Below are positions 6,679 to 16,108 of a DNA stretch of 29,102 bases, piece by piece. The position numbers and the translations under genes are program-made. The notes under the pieces were generated by a model, which had not been told where the DNA came from, searched no databases, and worked only from the letters and a program-made list of their open reading frames with translations. The DNA is taken from the NCBI GenBank assembly GCA_046734915.1, contig JBKPSC010000341.1, forward strand, positions 1 through 29,102, in the 5' to 3' direction. Every line of letters begins with the position of its first letter. Position 1 is the first letter of the stretch. Source of the DNA: VFZL01 sp046734915. Lineage in GTDB: Bacteria > Acidobacteriota > Vicinamibacteria > Vicinamibacterales > CAVVIG01.

Positions 6679-8214
6679 GTGAAGCGATTGCTCATTGGCC
6701 TCTCTCTCATGACGGTTGCCTGTTCGGGGTCGCTCCCGACGGCACCTTCCGGCTCCCGCAGCGGCAGCCAGACCGTTCAGGCGACCGCGGATCCGTCTGG
6801 CGTGCCTGCCGTCAACGAGCCGACGGTTGATCCGACGCCGCCCGCGCCCGGCGCCAACGCAGGGTCTCCGCAGTACACACTCTCGGGTCCTCGCGATCCG
6901 TTCAACTGTTTCACGGCCGGCACGAACCCCATGCAGTGGATCCTGAACATGACCGACGCCGGGCCGTCGGCGTTGCGATTCATCGCCATGGCTTCGCATG
7001 ACGACACGCCGGGTTGCGCGGCGACTGAGAAGAACCCGCGCACGCGAGTGGCTCTCGGTGGCGTGTCCGATTACACGCCGCATTCGAGTGGGCAGACGAC
7101 GTTCACATTCGATCCGAAGATATACAACTGCGGGCGCGTTCAGGTGGACGTGTCGATCTTCGATGCGGCTGGCAACGAGATTCTGATCGTCGGTGTCGTT
7201 ATCAACTACGGCAGCACGTGTGCCCCGCCGACGTCAGCTCTGGTCTGTCAGCCTCCGGCACAGAATGCGATCGTCGGTCAGCCGGTGAGCTTCACAGCCA
7301 GCGGCGGCACCGGCGCGTATTCGTGGTCGGCGCCGAGCGGCTCGCCTGCTTCTGGCACCGGCTCAGGGTTTACGACGAGCTACGCCGGCTCGGGAACGTA
7401 CGTCGCGACGGTTACGTCTGGCTCTGCGACCGCTACGTGTCAAGTCACCGTCACGACAGCAACGAGTCCGGAGCTGGTTTGTACGCCACCGACGCAGACG
7501 GCACAGGCCGGCCAGACGGTGACGGTCAACGCCGCGGGTGGAACGGGGAGCTACAACTGGTCGGCGCCCGGCGGATCGACCTCTACCGGGACCGGAGCCA
7601 GCTTCAGCACTTCGTTCGCCTCGAGCGGGACGAACACCATTACGGTGACGAGCGGTCAGCAAACGGCTACTTGCATGGTCACTGTCCCGGTCATCCCCAC
7701 GCTGGTGTGCACACCTCCTTCTCAGACCGTGCAGATTGGGCAGATGGCGAGCGTGGCTGCGAGCGGTGGCACAGGTACCTACAGCTGGTCCGCGCCCGGT
7801 GGTTCGACGTCAACGGGTTCGGGCGCGAGTTTCAGCACGTCATATGCGACGCCTGGGGCCAACACGATCAGCGTCGTCAGCGGGCAGCAGAGCGCCACCT
7901 GTACTGTGACAGTACAAACTCAACCGCTGGCGTGCTCTCCGACCACGCAGACCGTTGAAGTCGGAGCGATCGCGACTCTGACCGCTTCAGGTGGCTCAGG
8001 TGGTTATTCCTGGAGCGCTCCTGACAGCCTCACGGACTCGGGCACTGGTTCGTCGTTCTCTGCACAGTACCTGAACATCGGAACCTATCCCGTCACGTTG
8101 ACGAGTGGAGGTTCGTCGGTGACTTGCACGGTCAATACGGTTTGTCCGAGCGTGCCGAGTCTCACGAGCAGCGGCCGCTGGCCGACGGTTCATCCTGTTT
8201 GTCCCGCGCAGTGA
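6679..8214 (+). CDS. Lipoprotein with four Ig/PKD-like repeats
   Basis: This 511-residue secreted protein starts at GTG 6679, with a well-placed GGAG 7 nt upstream. The frame is open to GTG 6640, but the later start gives a clean lipoprotein signal: KR, a hydrophobic stretch and Cys15 in MTVAC. The -3 residue is Thr, which is not the classical lipobox residue. A Ser/Pro/Thr-rich linker follows, then a roughly 120-residue region with several Cys and no recognised family. Four repeats of 75-78 residues begin at residues 188, 266, 342 and 417. Each opens with L(V/A)C, carries SGG(T/S)G-Y-WSAP, and ends in a C-V-TV strand, so each has one Cys near both edges and could form a disulfide. Such repeats usually serve surface adhesion or scaffolding. 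The next gene is a TonB-dependent receptor, but a strong hairpin separates them. The function is unknown. Confidence 0.75.
   Translation: MKRLLIGLSLMTVACSGSLPTAPSGSRSGSQTVQATADPSGVPAVNEPTVDPTPPAPGANAGSPQYTLSGPRDPFNCFTAGTNPMQWILNMTDAGPSALRFIAMASHDDTPGCAATEKNPRTRVALGGVSDYTPHSSGQTTFTFDPKIYNCGRVQVDVSIFDAAGNEILIVGVVINYGSTCAPPTSALVCQPPAQNAIVGQPVSFTASGGTGAYSWSAPSGSPASGTGSGFTTSYAGSGTYVATVTSGSATATCQVTVTTATSPELVCTPPTQTAQAGQTVTVNAAGGTGSYNWSAPGGSTSTGTGASFSTSFASSGTNTITVTSGQQTATCMVTVPVIPTLVCTPPSQTVQIGQMASVAASGGTGTYSWSAPGGSTSTGSGASFSTSYATPGANTISVVSGQQSATCTVTVQTQPLACSPTTQTVEVGAIATLTASGGSGGYSWSAPDSLTDSGTGSSFSAQYLNIGTYPVTLTSGGSSVTCTVNTVCPSVPSLTSSGRWPTVHPVCPAQ
7240..8150 (+). repeat. Four tandem protein-domain repeats (about 225-234 bp each)
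   Basis: Units begin at 7240, 7474, 7702 and 7927. Protein identity between units is clear (for example WSAPGGSTSTG in units 2 and 3), but codons differ at many matching positions. This suggests an old duplication held by protein-level selection rather than a fresh expansion. Confidence 0.7.
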
Positions 8215-8233
8215 CACCTGCTTGAGCTCGCTT

Positions 8234-8262
8234 CGAGGCTGACGGAATGTCCGTCAGCCTCG
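8234..8262 (+). terminator. Strong hairpin after the repeat lipoprotein gene
   Basis: A perfect 13-bp stem, CGAGGCTGACGGA with its complement, surrounds an ATG loop (8247-8249). It starts 20 nt after the TGA stop. There is no T-tract, so it is a stable 3' hairpin or non-canonical terminator. It separates this gene from the TonB-dependent receptor. Confidence 0.6.
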
Positions 8263-8334
8263 ACACCGTTCAGCCCGTACGCGGTCCCTCGTCAAGCTGG
8301 ACTCCTTCCAGCTTTCCCCGTCACAATATCTTCA

Positions 8335-10797
8335 GTGTTTACTCAGATCCTCTGGGGGGTCGTCATGGCGGTGACCGCCGGCGGCGCCCCCGGAGGTTCC
8401 TCTTCTCAACCTGGAACAGTGACGACGTCGTCTGGCGGTGTCATCCACGGCGCCGTAACGACGCAGAACCGAACGATTCCACTGGGCGGAGTGCTGGTGT
8501 CGCTTGCACAAGACCGCACCGCCAAGGTCCTGACCGTCGTGTCGGAAGGGGATGGCACGTACCGGTTCGAAGAGTTGGAGGCCGGGGAGTACCGCGTGTC
8601 GGCGTCACTGGATGGGTTCGATCCAAAGGCGGTCGTCGTGCGCGTCGTCTACAACCAGACGGTCGAAGTGCCACTCGATCTGCCGATTGCCGGCGTCGCG
8701 GAACGCGTCGATGTTGTCGCGCCTCAGACCGTCGTGCCAAACACCGGCACGCTGACCCAGTCCGAGGTGCTTGGCGGCCGTGAGCTCGAGCAGCTCTCGC
8801 CGGGCGGCGGATTTCAGGCGGCGCTGAGATTGATCGCGAGCGTGATCGAGGTGCCCGGGGGCGTCGCCATCAAGGGCGGCCGTCCGAGTCAGGCGACGGT
8901 GCAAATTGGTCCGGGCAGCTTCGTCGACCCGTCAACGGGACTGTCACAGGTCCGGCTGCCCGATGACGCGATCGATTCGGTGACGGTGCTGCCGAATCCG
9001 TACGCCGTCGAGTTCGGCCGGTTTTCGTCGGGGTTGGTGCTCATCCAGACGCGTCGGGCCACTGATCAGTGGCGGACCCGCGTGAACAATCTCGAGCCGA
9101 CGTTCCGGACCGAACGCGGCTCGGCGCTCAAGGTGACGGGCATTGCCGGCTTTTCGCCCCGCGTCGAGACGGGCGGGCCGCTCATTCGCGATCGTCTGTT
9201 CATCCAGCAGGCCGCCCAGTATAGGTACCGCTCCAGTGACATCCCCAGCCGGCCGCCGGACGAGCTGCGCCGGTCGCACAGCTTCAGCTCGTTCACGCGA
9301 GCCGACGCGAACCTGTCGAGCCGACATTCGCTCGTTGGCGTCGCCGGATTTTTTCCGACCACGACCAAGTACGCCAACCTCGGAACGTTCATACCGCTCG
9401 ACGCGACCGTCGATATGAAAGGTGGCGTGAATACTGCCGCAGTCACCGAGCGCTCGCTCTGGAGCGATGCGGTCTTCACCGAAACGACGGTCGAAGTGAA
9501 CCGCTACCGGACCGACGCCACACCGCAAGGCGGTCAGCCGATGGAGCTGCTGCCAGAAAACACCCTCGGCAACTTCTTCAATCGGCAGATACGTACCACC
9601 ACGTCCTATCAAGTCGTGGAATCGCTGTCGGGGTCGGCGCGCCGGGCGAACGTCCTGCACCTTTTCAAGGCCGGCGTCGACATTCTGCACAGCCGCTTCG
9701 AAGGGTCGAGTTCCAGCGCGCCAGTCCTCATCAGGCGTACTGATGGAACGCTGGTCCGCCGGCTCGATTACAGCGGTCCGAGCACCCAGGAGCAAAACAG
9801 CACCGACATCGCGCTCTTCGTTCAGGATCGCGTGCAACCGACCAACCGCTGGTACGTCGAATTCGGCGCCAGGCTCGATCGCGATGGTGTGATCGATCGG
9901 GTCAATCTGACGCCTCGTATCGGCTCGGCGCTGCTCTTCAACGACTCCGGGACCTCGGTGCTGCGCGGCGGGATTGGACTGTTCTACGAGCGGACGCCAT
10001 CGGCGGCGGGCTCATTCACGCAATACGAGCGGGCGATCGACACGCGCTACCTTCCGGGCGGTCCGGTCTCGCAGGCGTTCCCCCATACGATGTCCGACGA
10101 TCTGCGGACGTCGCGCAGCCTGACCTGGGATCTCGCCTACGACCATCGTCTCAACAACAACTGGGCGCTCCACTTCGGCACGATCGATCGGCGCGGCGAC
10201 AACGAGTTGCTGGTGGTGCCCGTCGTCAGGCCCGGTGGCGCCGAGCTCCGACTGGCGAGCGACGGCCGCTCGCGCTATCGCGAAGCCGAAGTCGGCGTCC
10301 ACTACACGGTCGGGACGCGGGTGGACCTCAACGTGTCATACGTGCGGTCACGGGCCGACGCCGATACCAACGCGTTCACCAACTACTTCGACGCGATCCA
10401 GTGGCCCATCGTAGGCGAGAACGCCTATGCACGCGCACGTACCGATGCGCCGAACCGGATGCTGCTGCGGAGCCGCGTCCTGCCGACGCCGACCTGGCTG
10501 TTGGTCACGGTGATCGACTGGCGAACCGGTCTGCCGTATTCGATCGTCGACGCGTCCTTGAATTTCGTCGGGCCGAGACAGGCGTTCCGCTTCCCGCAGT
10601 ACATGCGGACCGAACTCGGCGTCGAGCATCGCTTCACGTTCAAGAAATTGCGTCCGTGGATAGGCGTCCGGGTTGATAATGCTTTGCAGGCGTGGCTCCC
10701 GTCAGACGTCCAGAACAACGTCAGCTCTCCAGCATTCGGAACGTTCTACAATTCCGAATATCGCCAGGTTCGCATCCAGGTGCGATTCGAGCGGTAG
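8335..10797 (+). CDS. TonB-dependent outer-membrane receptor with carboxypeptidase regulatory-like domain
   Basis: This 820-residue outer-membrane protein begins with a hydrophobic segment (ILWGVVMAVTAGGA) that looks like a weak signal peptide lacking basic residues. Residues of about 30-115 form a carboxypeptidase-regulatory-like beta-sandwich (GGVLVSLAQ…YRFEELEAGEYRVSASLDGF). Residues of about 120-235 look like a plug domain: GGRELEQL, VAIKGGRPSQATVQIG, and DAIDSVTVLPNPYAVEFGRFSSG. The rest is rich in aromatic and alternating residues, as in a 22-strand barrel, and ends in QVRIQVRFER. This architecture is abundant in Acidobacteriota, where the substrates are mostly unknown. GTG 8335 is the only plausible start but has no Shine-Dalgarno. 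No TonB-box can be assigned with confidence. The ligand cannot be inferred. Confidence 0.85.
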   Translation: MFTQILWGVVMAVTAGGAPGGSSSQPGTVTTSSGGVIHGAVTTQNRTIPLGGVLVSLAQDRTAKVLTVVSEGDGTYRFEELEAGEYRVSASLDGFDPKAVVVRVVYNQTVEVPLDLPIAGVAERVDVVAPQTVVPNTGTLTQSEVLGGRELEQLSPGGGFQAALRLIASVIEVPGGVAIKGGRPSQATVQIGPGSFVDPSTGLSQVRLPDDAIDSVTVLPNPYAVEFGRFSSGLVLIQTRRATDQWRTRVNNLEPTFRTERGSALKVTGIAGFSPRVETGGPLIRDRLFIQQAAQYRYRSSDIPSRPPDELRRSHSFSSFTRADANLSSRHSLVGVAGFFPTTTKYANLGTFIPLDATVDMKGGVNTAAVTERSLWSDAVFTETTVEVNRYRTDATPQGGQPMELLPENTLGNFFNRQIRTTTSYQVVESLSGSARRANVLHLFKAGVDILHSRFEGSSSSAPVLIRRTDGTLVRRLDYSGPSTQEQNSTDIALFVQDRVQPTNRWYVEFGARLDRDGVIDRVNLTPRIGSALLFNDSGTSVLRGGIGLFYERTPSAAGSFTQYERAIDTRYLPGGPVSQAFPHTMSDDLRTSRSLTWDLAYDHRLNNNWALHFGTIDRRGDNELLVVPVVRPGGAELRLASDGRSRYREAEVGVHYTVGTRVDLNVSYVRSRADADTNAFTNYFDAIQWPIVGENAYARARTDAPNRMLLRSRVLPTPTWLLVTVIDWRTGLPYSIVDASLNFVGPRQAFRFPQYMRTELGVEHRFTFKKLRPWIGVRVDNALQAWLPSDVQNNVSSPAFGTFYNSEYRQVRIQVRFER

Positions 10798-10818
10798 CGT
10801 GAGCGGATCCGACCAACG

Positions 10819-12693
10819 TTGAGCGACCCACACCAGTCATCGTCACGCCTGCCGTTCCTGATCCTGGCAGCCCTTGGCGTCGTGTACGGCGACATCGGCA
10901 CCAGCCCTCTCTACGCCATGCGGGAGTGCTTTTCAGGCGTCAACGCCATCCCCGTCACCCCCGACAACGTGATCGGCGTGCTGTCGATGATTTTCTGGTC
11001 GCTCATCGTCACGGTGACGATCAAGTACCTGCTGTTCGTGATGCGAGCCGACAACCAGGGCGAGGGCGGGATTCTGGCGCTGGTCGCGCTCATCAGGTCG
11101 AAGGCCGGCGCGGCGGCCCACCCCTCGCTCATCGCGGTGGGTTTGTTCGGCGCCGCCTTGCTGTACGGCGACGGTGTCATCACCCCCGCCATTTCGGTGC
11201 TGTCCGCTGTCGAAGGCCTGGGTGTCGCGACGCGCGTGTTCGAGCCGTTCATCGTGCCGATCACTGTGGTGATTCTCGTTGCTCTTTTCGTGGTCCAGAG
11301 CCGCGGGACGGCCGGCATCGGTAGCGTCTTTGGCCCAGTGATGATCATCTGGTTTCTCACGCTGGCCAGTCTGGGGCTGCGGCACATCTCGGACAACCCG
11401 GTTGTCGTCACCGCGATCGATCCGGAGCACGCGCTCGAATTTCTGTACAACCACGGGTTGACCGCGTTCATCACGCTCGGCGCGGTCTTTCTATCGGTGA
11501 CTGGCGCGGAAGCGCTCTACGCCGACATGGGGCACTTCGGCCGGAAGCCGATTCGGATTGCCTGGTTTACGCTCGTCGTGCCGGCGTTGATCCTGAATTA
11601 CCTCGGTCAGGGTGCGCTGCTCATCAGCCATCCGGAAGCGCGCGAGTTTCCGTTCTACCGGCTGGCGCCGGATTGGGGACTGTATCCACTGGTGCTGCTG
11701 TCGACCTGTGCGACCGTCATCGCGTCGCAGGCGGTCATATCAGGTGCGTTCTCCCTGACGCAGCAGGCCATGCAGCTCGGGTATTCGCCCCGCTTCGACA
11801 TTCACCACACGTCGGCGCAGGAGAAAGGGCAGGTTTACATCCCAGAGGTCAACTGGCTCCTGATGCTGGTGACGGTCGGCCTCGTGCTCTGGTTCCGCAC
11901 GTCGACCAACCTGGCCGGCGCTTACGGCATGGCCGTCACGACCACGATGGTCATCACGACGATGCTGGCGTATGTCGTCGCGCGCGAGCGCTGGGGCTGG
12001 AGTGCGTGGTGGGCCGGAGTAGTCACCGGCGCATTCCTCTTGACCGACCTGGCATTCCTTGGCGCTAACGTCATCAAGATCGAGCACGGCGGCTGGTTTC
12101 CGCTGCTGCTCGCCGCCGCGGTGTACGGCGTCATGACCACATGGCACACGGGCCGGCGTGTCGTGACGCGGCGGCTCGCTGAAACCGAGGTCCCGTTGTC
12201 GGAGTTCTTCGACGCCGTGGAGCTCAAGCCGCCGCATCGTATTTCCGGTACCGGGATCTTCATGACCGCCCGGCCCGAGGGCGCTCCGCCGATTCTCGTG
12301 CACCACTTGACGCACAACAAGGTGCTGCACGAGCAGGTCGTGCTGTTGACGGTGTCGATTGGAGACGTCCCGACCGTGGACAGCGACCGCGCCATCGAGA
12401 TCGAGCCGCTCGAGAACGGCTTCACGCGAGTGGTCGCCCGGTTCGGCTATATGGAGCAGCCCGACGTCCCGGCGGCTCTGGATCGTGCGCGCGAGAGAGG
12501 ACTTCTGATCAATCCAGCCGACACCACCTACTACCTGGCGCATCTCACGCTCTTCGTCAACTCGCGGCTGGGCATGGGCGCCTGGCGCGACAAGCTGTTC
12601 ATCTTTCTGTCGAAGAACGCACGTCGCGCGACCAACTTCTTCCTCATCCCGCCCGATCGCGTCGTCGAAATCGGCATTCAGTTGGAAATCTAA
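10819..12693 (+). CDS. kup: Kup-family potassium uptake transporter
   Basis: This 624-residue inner-membrane protein is close in length to E. coli Kup (622). The family signature GVVYGDIGTSPLYAMRE is near residues 15-31. It is followed by about 12 hydrophobic segments, including LLYGDGVITPAISVLSAVEG and the SVTGAEALYADMGHFG block. After the last membrane segment comes a cytoplasmic C-terminal domain of about 170 residues, from around residue 450, ending in FFLIPPDRVVEIGIQLEI. It would import K+ together with H+. The start is a TTG at 10819, 21 nt after the receptor's stop, with no clear Shine-Dalgarno, so cotranscription with the receptor is likely. No functional link to the receptor is obvious. 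Confidence 0.95.
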   Translation: MSDPHQSSSRLPFLILAALGVVYGDIGTSPLYAMRECFSGVNAIPVTPDNVIGVLSMIFWSLIVTVTIKYLLFVMRADNQGEGGILALVALIRSKAGAAAHPSLIAVGLFGAALLYGDGVITPAISVLSAVEGLGVATRVFEPFIVPITVVILVALFVVQSRGTAGIGSVFGPVMIIWFLTLASLGLRHISDNPVVVTAIDPEHALEFLYNHGLTAFITLGAVFLSVTGAEALYADMGHFGRKPIRIAWFTLVVPALILNYLGQGALLISHPEAREFPFYRLAPDWGLYPLVLLSTCATVIASQAVISGAFSLTQQAMQLGYSPRFDIHHTSAQEKGQVYIPEVNWLLMLVTVGLVLWFRTSTNLAGAYGMAVTTTMVITTMLAYVVARERWGWSAWWAGVVTGAFLLTDLAFLGANVIKIEHGGWFPLLLAAAVYGVMTTWHTGRRVVTRRLAETEVPLSEFFDAVELKPPHRISGTGIFMTARPEGAPPILVHHLTHNKVLHEQVVLLTVSIGDVPTVDSDRAIEIEPLENGFTRVVARFGYMEQPDVPAALDRARERGLLINPADTTYYLAHLTLFVNSRLGMGAWRDKLFIFLSKNARRATNFFLIPPDRVVEIGIQLEI

Positions 12694-12802
12694 TTGCAGT
12701 AAAAACCGCGTCCCCCCAAGTCCCGAGCTCCGTGTTAGAGTGTCCCCTACGGTGGCGAGCGCCGCCGTTGTCGAAAGCCCGGTAAGGCAACCGGAGGCTG
12801 CA

Positions 12803-15800
12803 ATGCAGATGCGTGTGCTCACCTCGACTTCCGCGTCCGCCCGGCTCGGGGCAGTCGCGCAATTCCTCCGTTCACAAGCTCCCGCGGCTGAAATCCTGAT
12901 CGTCGCCGCCTCTCGTGGCGCTGCCGACGATGTGGCGCGGACGTTTGCCCATGGGGCCGGCGGCACCTTTGGTTTGGTCCGCGTCGGCTTCACCGAGCTC
13001 GCGGCGCGACTGGCCGCAGAACGGCTGGCCCGAACGAAGCATGTGCCGAGCAGCCTGTCAGGGGCCGAGGCTCTGGCGACGCGCGCGACGTTCGACGCCA
13101 TTGCCGAGCACGATTTGGAGTACTTCGGACCCGTAGCCCGCCTGCCCGGCTTTCCCAAGGCGTTGGCGCGCACGCTTCACGAGCTGCGGCTCGCCGGTGT
13201 GACGTCCGCACAGTTGGCTGGAGGATCTCCGGCAGCGGTCGATCTGGCCCGGCTGCTCACGCGTGTGGAGAGTGAGCTGGGCGCCGCTTCCATCGCCGAT
13301 CGTGCGGCTCTTTTCGAACTGGCCACGGACGCCTGTCGGCTGGCGGCTGATGATTCGCGGTGGATCGGCCGGCCGCTCGTGTTGATCGACATCGCGCTCG
13401 GATCCCGAGGCGAAGCGGCGTTCGCCCGTACTATGGCCGACCGGGCCTCCAGCACGCTTGTGACAATCCCTGACGGTGACCAGGCGACGTGCGATGCCTT
13501 GAAAATCGCTCCCACCCTGGTGGAGGTGCTCGACGATCCGGCGCCTCCCGATTCGGACCTGCGTCACCTGCGCCGGTTCATATTCAGCGCCCGGCGTCCC
13601 GAGCCGCGCACGCGCGTCGGCGACGTCCGGCTCTTCTCGGCCCCGGGCGAAGGCCGTGAGGCCGTGGAAATCGTGCGACGGGTACTCGACGAAGCGTCGA
13701 CCGGCGTTCCCTTCGACCAGATGGCCGTGTTCCTGCGTGCGCCGCAGCACTACGTCGGTCTCCTCGAGCATGCGTGCGCGCGCGGCGACGTGCCCGTCTA
13801 TTTCGATCGAGGAACCCGCCGGCCCGATCCTGCCGGCCGCGCGTTCCTGGCGCTCCTGTCATGCGCAGCCGAGGGTCTATCCGCGAAGCGGTTCGACGAG
13901 TATCTGTCGCTCGGCCAGGTGCCCCGGCTCGGCGAGTCGGCGCGCAACGAGTCGCGGCTCGCCGACCCGGTGCCGCCGCGCGACGATCTCTTTGCGTTCC
14001 TTGAACCGCCACAGGCCCCGCCGGCGGACTCCGCTGACACTGATGACTCGCCGTCGCCGGCCGATACCGACGACGACGCGATTGTTTCCGGAACGCTGCG
14101 CGCCCCCTGGAAGTGGGAAGAGCTCATCGTTGAGTCGTCGGTGGTTGCCGGCCGCACACGGGCTGACGGCCGCTCTCGATGGCGCCGGCGCCTCGACGGC
14201 CTCGCCGCGGACTACCGGTATCGATTGAAAGAACTGCGAACCGAAGAACCCGATTCGGCGCTCATCAAGCGGCTCGAGCGCGACTTGAAGAATCTCGCGC
14301 ATCTGCGCGCCTTTGCGTTGCCGATTGTCGACCTGCTCGCCGCCTGGCCCGAGCGGGCGTCTTGGGGCGAATGGCTCGATCACTTCAATGCGCTGGCCGC
14401 CGGTGCGCTCAGGCGGCCCGATCACGTGCTGACACTGTTGGCGGAGCTTCGGCCGATGAGCGCCGTCACCAGCGTCGATCTCGACGAGGTGCGGCGAGTC
14501 CTGCACGATCAGCTTGCGACCCTCGACTGGGAGCCGCCCAGCCGTCGGTACGGCCGGCTGTTCGTCGGCACGCCGCATCAAGCGCGCGGCCGCATGTTTC
14601 GAGTCGTGTTCGTTCCTGGGCTCGCCGAACGCGTGGTGCCGCAACGTCCGCATGAAGATCCGCTGCTGCTCGACGCGCGGCGCGCACAGTTGCACGCCGG
14701 GCTCGTCGATCAGGAGCAGCGTTCGTCTGCGGAGCGCCTGCTGCTGAAAATCGCCGTTGGCGCTGCCGTCGATCGCGTCTACCTGTCCTATCCGCGCCTC
14801 GACAGCGCCGCGGAGGGACGGGCTCGCGTGCCGTCGTTCTACGCCCTCGACGTGATGCGCGCGGTGACCGGCCGGGTGCCGGACCACCGGGTGCTGGCCG
14901 TCGAGGCCGCGCAGGAAGCCGGGGCCAGCCTCGGCTGGCCGGCGCCGCGCGATCCCGATCGCGCCATCGACGCCCTCGAGCACGATCTCGCCGTTCTCAA
15001 GCCGCTGCTCGAGTCTCGTGACGAAGCTTCGGCTCGCGGACGTGCGCACTACATGCTCGGCCTGAACCCGGCGCTGCGGCGATCGATCACCAGCCGCTGG
15101 CTTCGCGACAAGGCCGCCTGGTCGCCGAGCGATGGATTGGTGGCGACGGGTCAGACGCTCGCGCCCTACTTGGCGAAGCACCGGCTGGGTGCGAGACCGT
15201 ACTCGCTCTCGGCGCTGCAACGATTCAGCGCGTGTCCATATCAGTTCCTGCTGGCAACGATTCATCGGCTCGAGCCGCGGATCGAGCCGGAGCCGCTCGT
15301 CCGGCTGGATCCGCTGACTCGAGGGTCGTTGTATCACCGGGTGCAAGCGGATTTTCAGCGCGCCCTGAAGTCGCGCGGCGGTCTGCCGCTCGACCAGCCA
15401 TCGGTCGGTGAGGCGGTCAAACTTCTCGATTCGGTCGTCGACCAGGTTGCCGCCGAGTACGGGGAGCTGCTGGCGCCGGCCATCGAGCGCATCTGGAAGG
15501 ATGAAATCGACGATCTGCGACGCGATTTGTCCATCTGGGTCCGGCGCATGGCCGAAAAGCGCGAGTGGATTCCCGAGTACTTCGAGTTCAGCTTCGGGCT
15601 GAACGATGAGGGGCGCGACCCGCGAAGTCTGAAGGAGCCGATCGTCGTCGACGGACGATTCAAATTACGCGGCTCCGTGGATCTCATCGAACGTCACGAG
15701 ACGCTCGACGTGCTTCGAGTCACGGATCACAAGACCGGCAAGAACCGATCGAACCCGGATCTCATCGTCGGCGGTGGCGGCACGCTTCAGCCCGTCCTGT

Positions 15801-16108
15801 ACAGCATGGCGATCGAACAGGGCCTGGGCCGGCGTGTCGCGTTTGGCCGGCTGTACTACAGCACCACGGTGGGGGGCTTTGCTGACAAGGCGATCGAGCT
15901 CAACGACTACGCGCGGGCACAGGCGCTGCACGTGCTGAGCATCATCGATCGCGCCGTCGAACAGGGATTTCTCGTGGCCGCGCCGGCCGAGCGTGCCTGC
16001 ACGTGGTGCGATTTCCGGCCCGTGTGCGGACCGCGCGAAGAAGAGCGCGTTCAGCGCAAGGCGAAAGACCGGCTCGCGGATCTCGCCGTGATGAGGTCGA
16101 TGCGATGA
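12803..16108 (+). CDS. addB: AddB-type subunit of the AddAB helicase-nuclease
   Basis: This 1101-residue protein works with AddA to resect double-strand DNA breaks for homologous recombination. The N-terminal half follows a UvrD-like layout but has no Walker A lysine: the segment ILIVAASRGAADD stands where GxxGxGK(S/T) would be, so the helicase half is probably inactive. The C-terminal domain is a PD-(D/E)XK nuclease with D960 (GSVDLIE), D975 and K977 (DHKTGK). Four cysteines (C811 in SACPYQF, then C1066, C1069 and C1075 in CTWCDFRPVC) match the AddB iron-sulfur cluster pattern. ATG 12803 was chosen for its GGAGG 5 nt upstream, although the frame is open to GTG 12740. The stop overlaps addA (ATGA). 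Confidence 0.88.
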   Translation: MQMRVLTSTSASARLGAVAQFLRSQAPAAEILIVAASRGAADDVARTFAHGAGGTFGLVRVGFTELAARLAAERLARTKHVPSSLSGAEALATRATFDAIAEHDLEYFGPVARLPGFPKALARTLHELRLAGVTSAQLAGGSPAAVDLARLLTRVESELGAASIADRAALFELATDACRLAADDSRWIGRPLVLIDIALGSRGEAAFARTMADRASSTLVTIPDGDQATCDALKIAPTLVEVLDDPAPPDSDLRHLRRFIFSARRPEPRTRVGDVRLFSAPGEGREAVEIVRRVLDEASTGVPFDQMAVFLRAPQHYVGLLEHACARGDVPVYFDRGTRRPDPAGRAFLALLSCAAEGLSAKRFDEYLSLGQVPRLGESARNESRLADPVPPRDDLFAFLEPPQAPPADSADTDDSPSPADTDDDAIVSGTLRAPWKWEELIVESSVVAGRTRADGRSRWRRRLDGLAADYRYRLKELRTEEPDSALIKRLERDLKNLAHLRAFALPIVDLLAAWPERASWGEWLDHFNALAAGALRRPDHVLTLLAELRPMSAVTSVDLDEVRRVLHDQLATLDWEPPSRRYGRLFVGTPHQARGRMFRVVFVPGLAERVVPQRPHEDPLLLDARRAQLHAGLVDQEQRSSAERLLLKIAVGAAVDRVYLSYPRLDSAAEGRARVPSFYALDVMRAVTGRVPDHRVLAVEAAQEAGASLGWPAPRDPDRAIDALEHDLAVLKPLLESRDEASARGRAHYMLGLNPALRRSITSRWLRDKAAWSPSDGLVATGQTLAPYLAKHRLGARPYSLSALQRFSACPYQFLLATIHRLEPRIEPEPLVRLDPLTRGSLYHRVQADFQRALKSRGGLPLDQPSVGEAVKLLDSVVDQVAAEYGELLAPAIERIWKDEIDDLRRDLSIWVRRMAEKREWIPEYFEFSFGLNDEGRDPRSLKEPIVVDGRFKLRGSVDLIERHETLDVLRVTDHKTGKNRSNPDLIVGGGGTLQPVLYSMAIEQGLGRRVAFGRLYYSTTVGGFADKAIELNDYARAQALHVLSIIDRAVEQGFLVAAPAERACTWCDFRPVCGPREEERVQRKAKDRLADLAVMRSMR

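Noticed and set aside
12694..12802. Possible terminator GGTGGC-GAGC-GCCGCC near 12751-12766
   Set aside because: The stem is only 6 bp with one wobble pair and no T-tract, and it lies between the alternative addB starts, so it is too weak to call.
11740..13173. Minus-strand frame of 477 codons across kup and addB
   Set aside because: It crosses two well-supported plus-strand genes and shows no domain motif.
13877..15346. Minus-strand frame of 489 codons inside addB
   Set aside because: Shadow frame: composition is rich in Arg, Gln and His, and there are no motifs.
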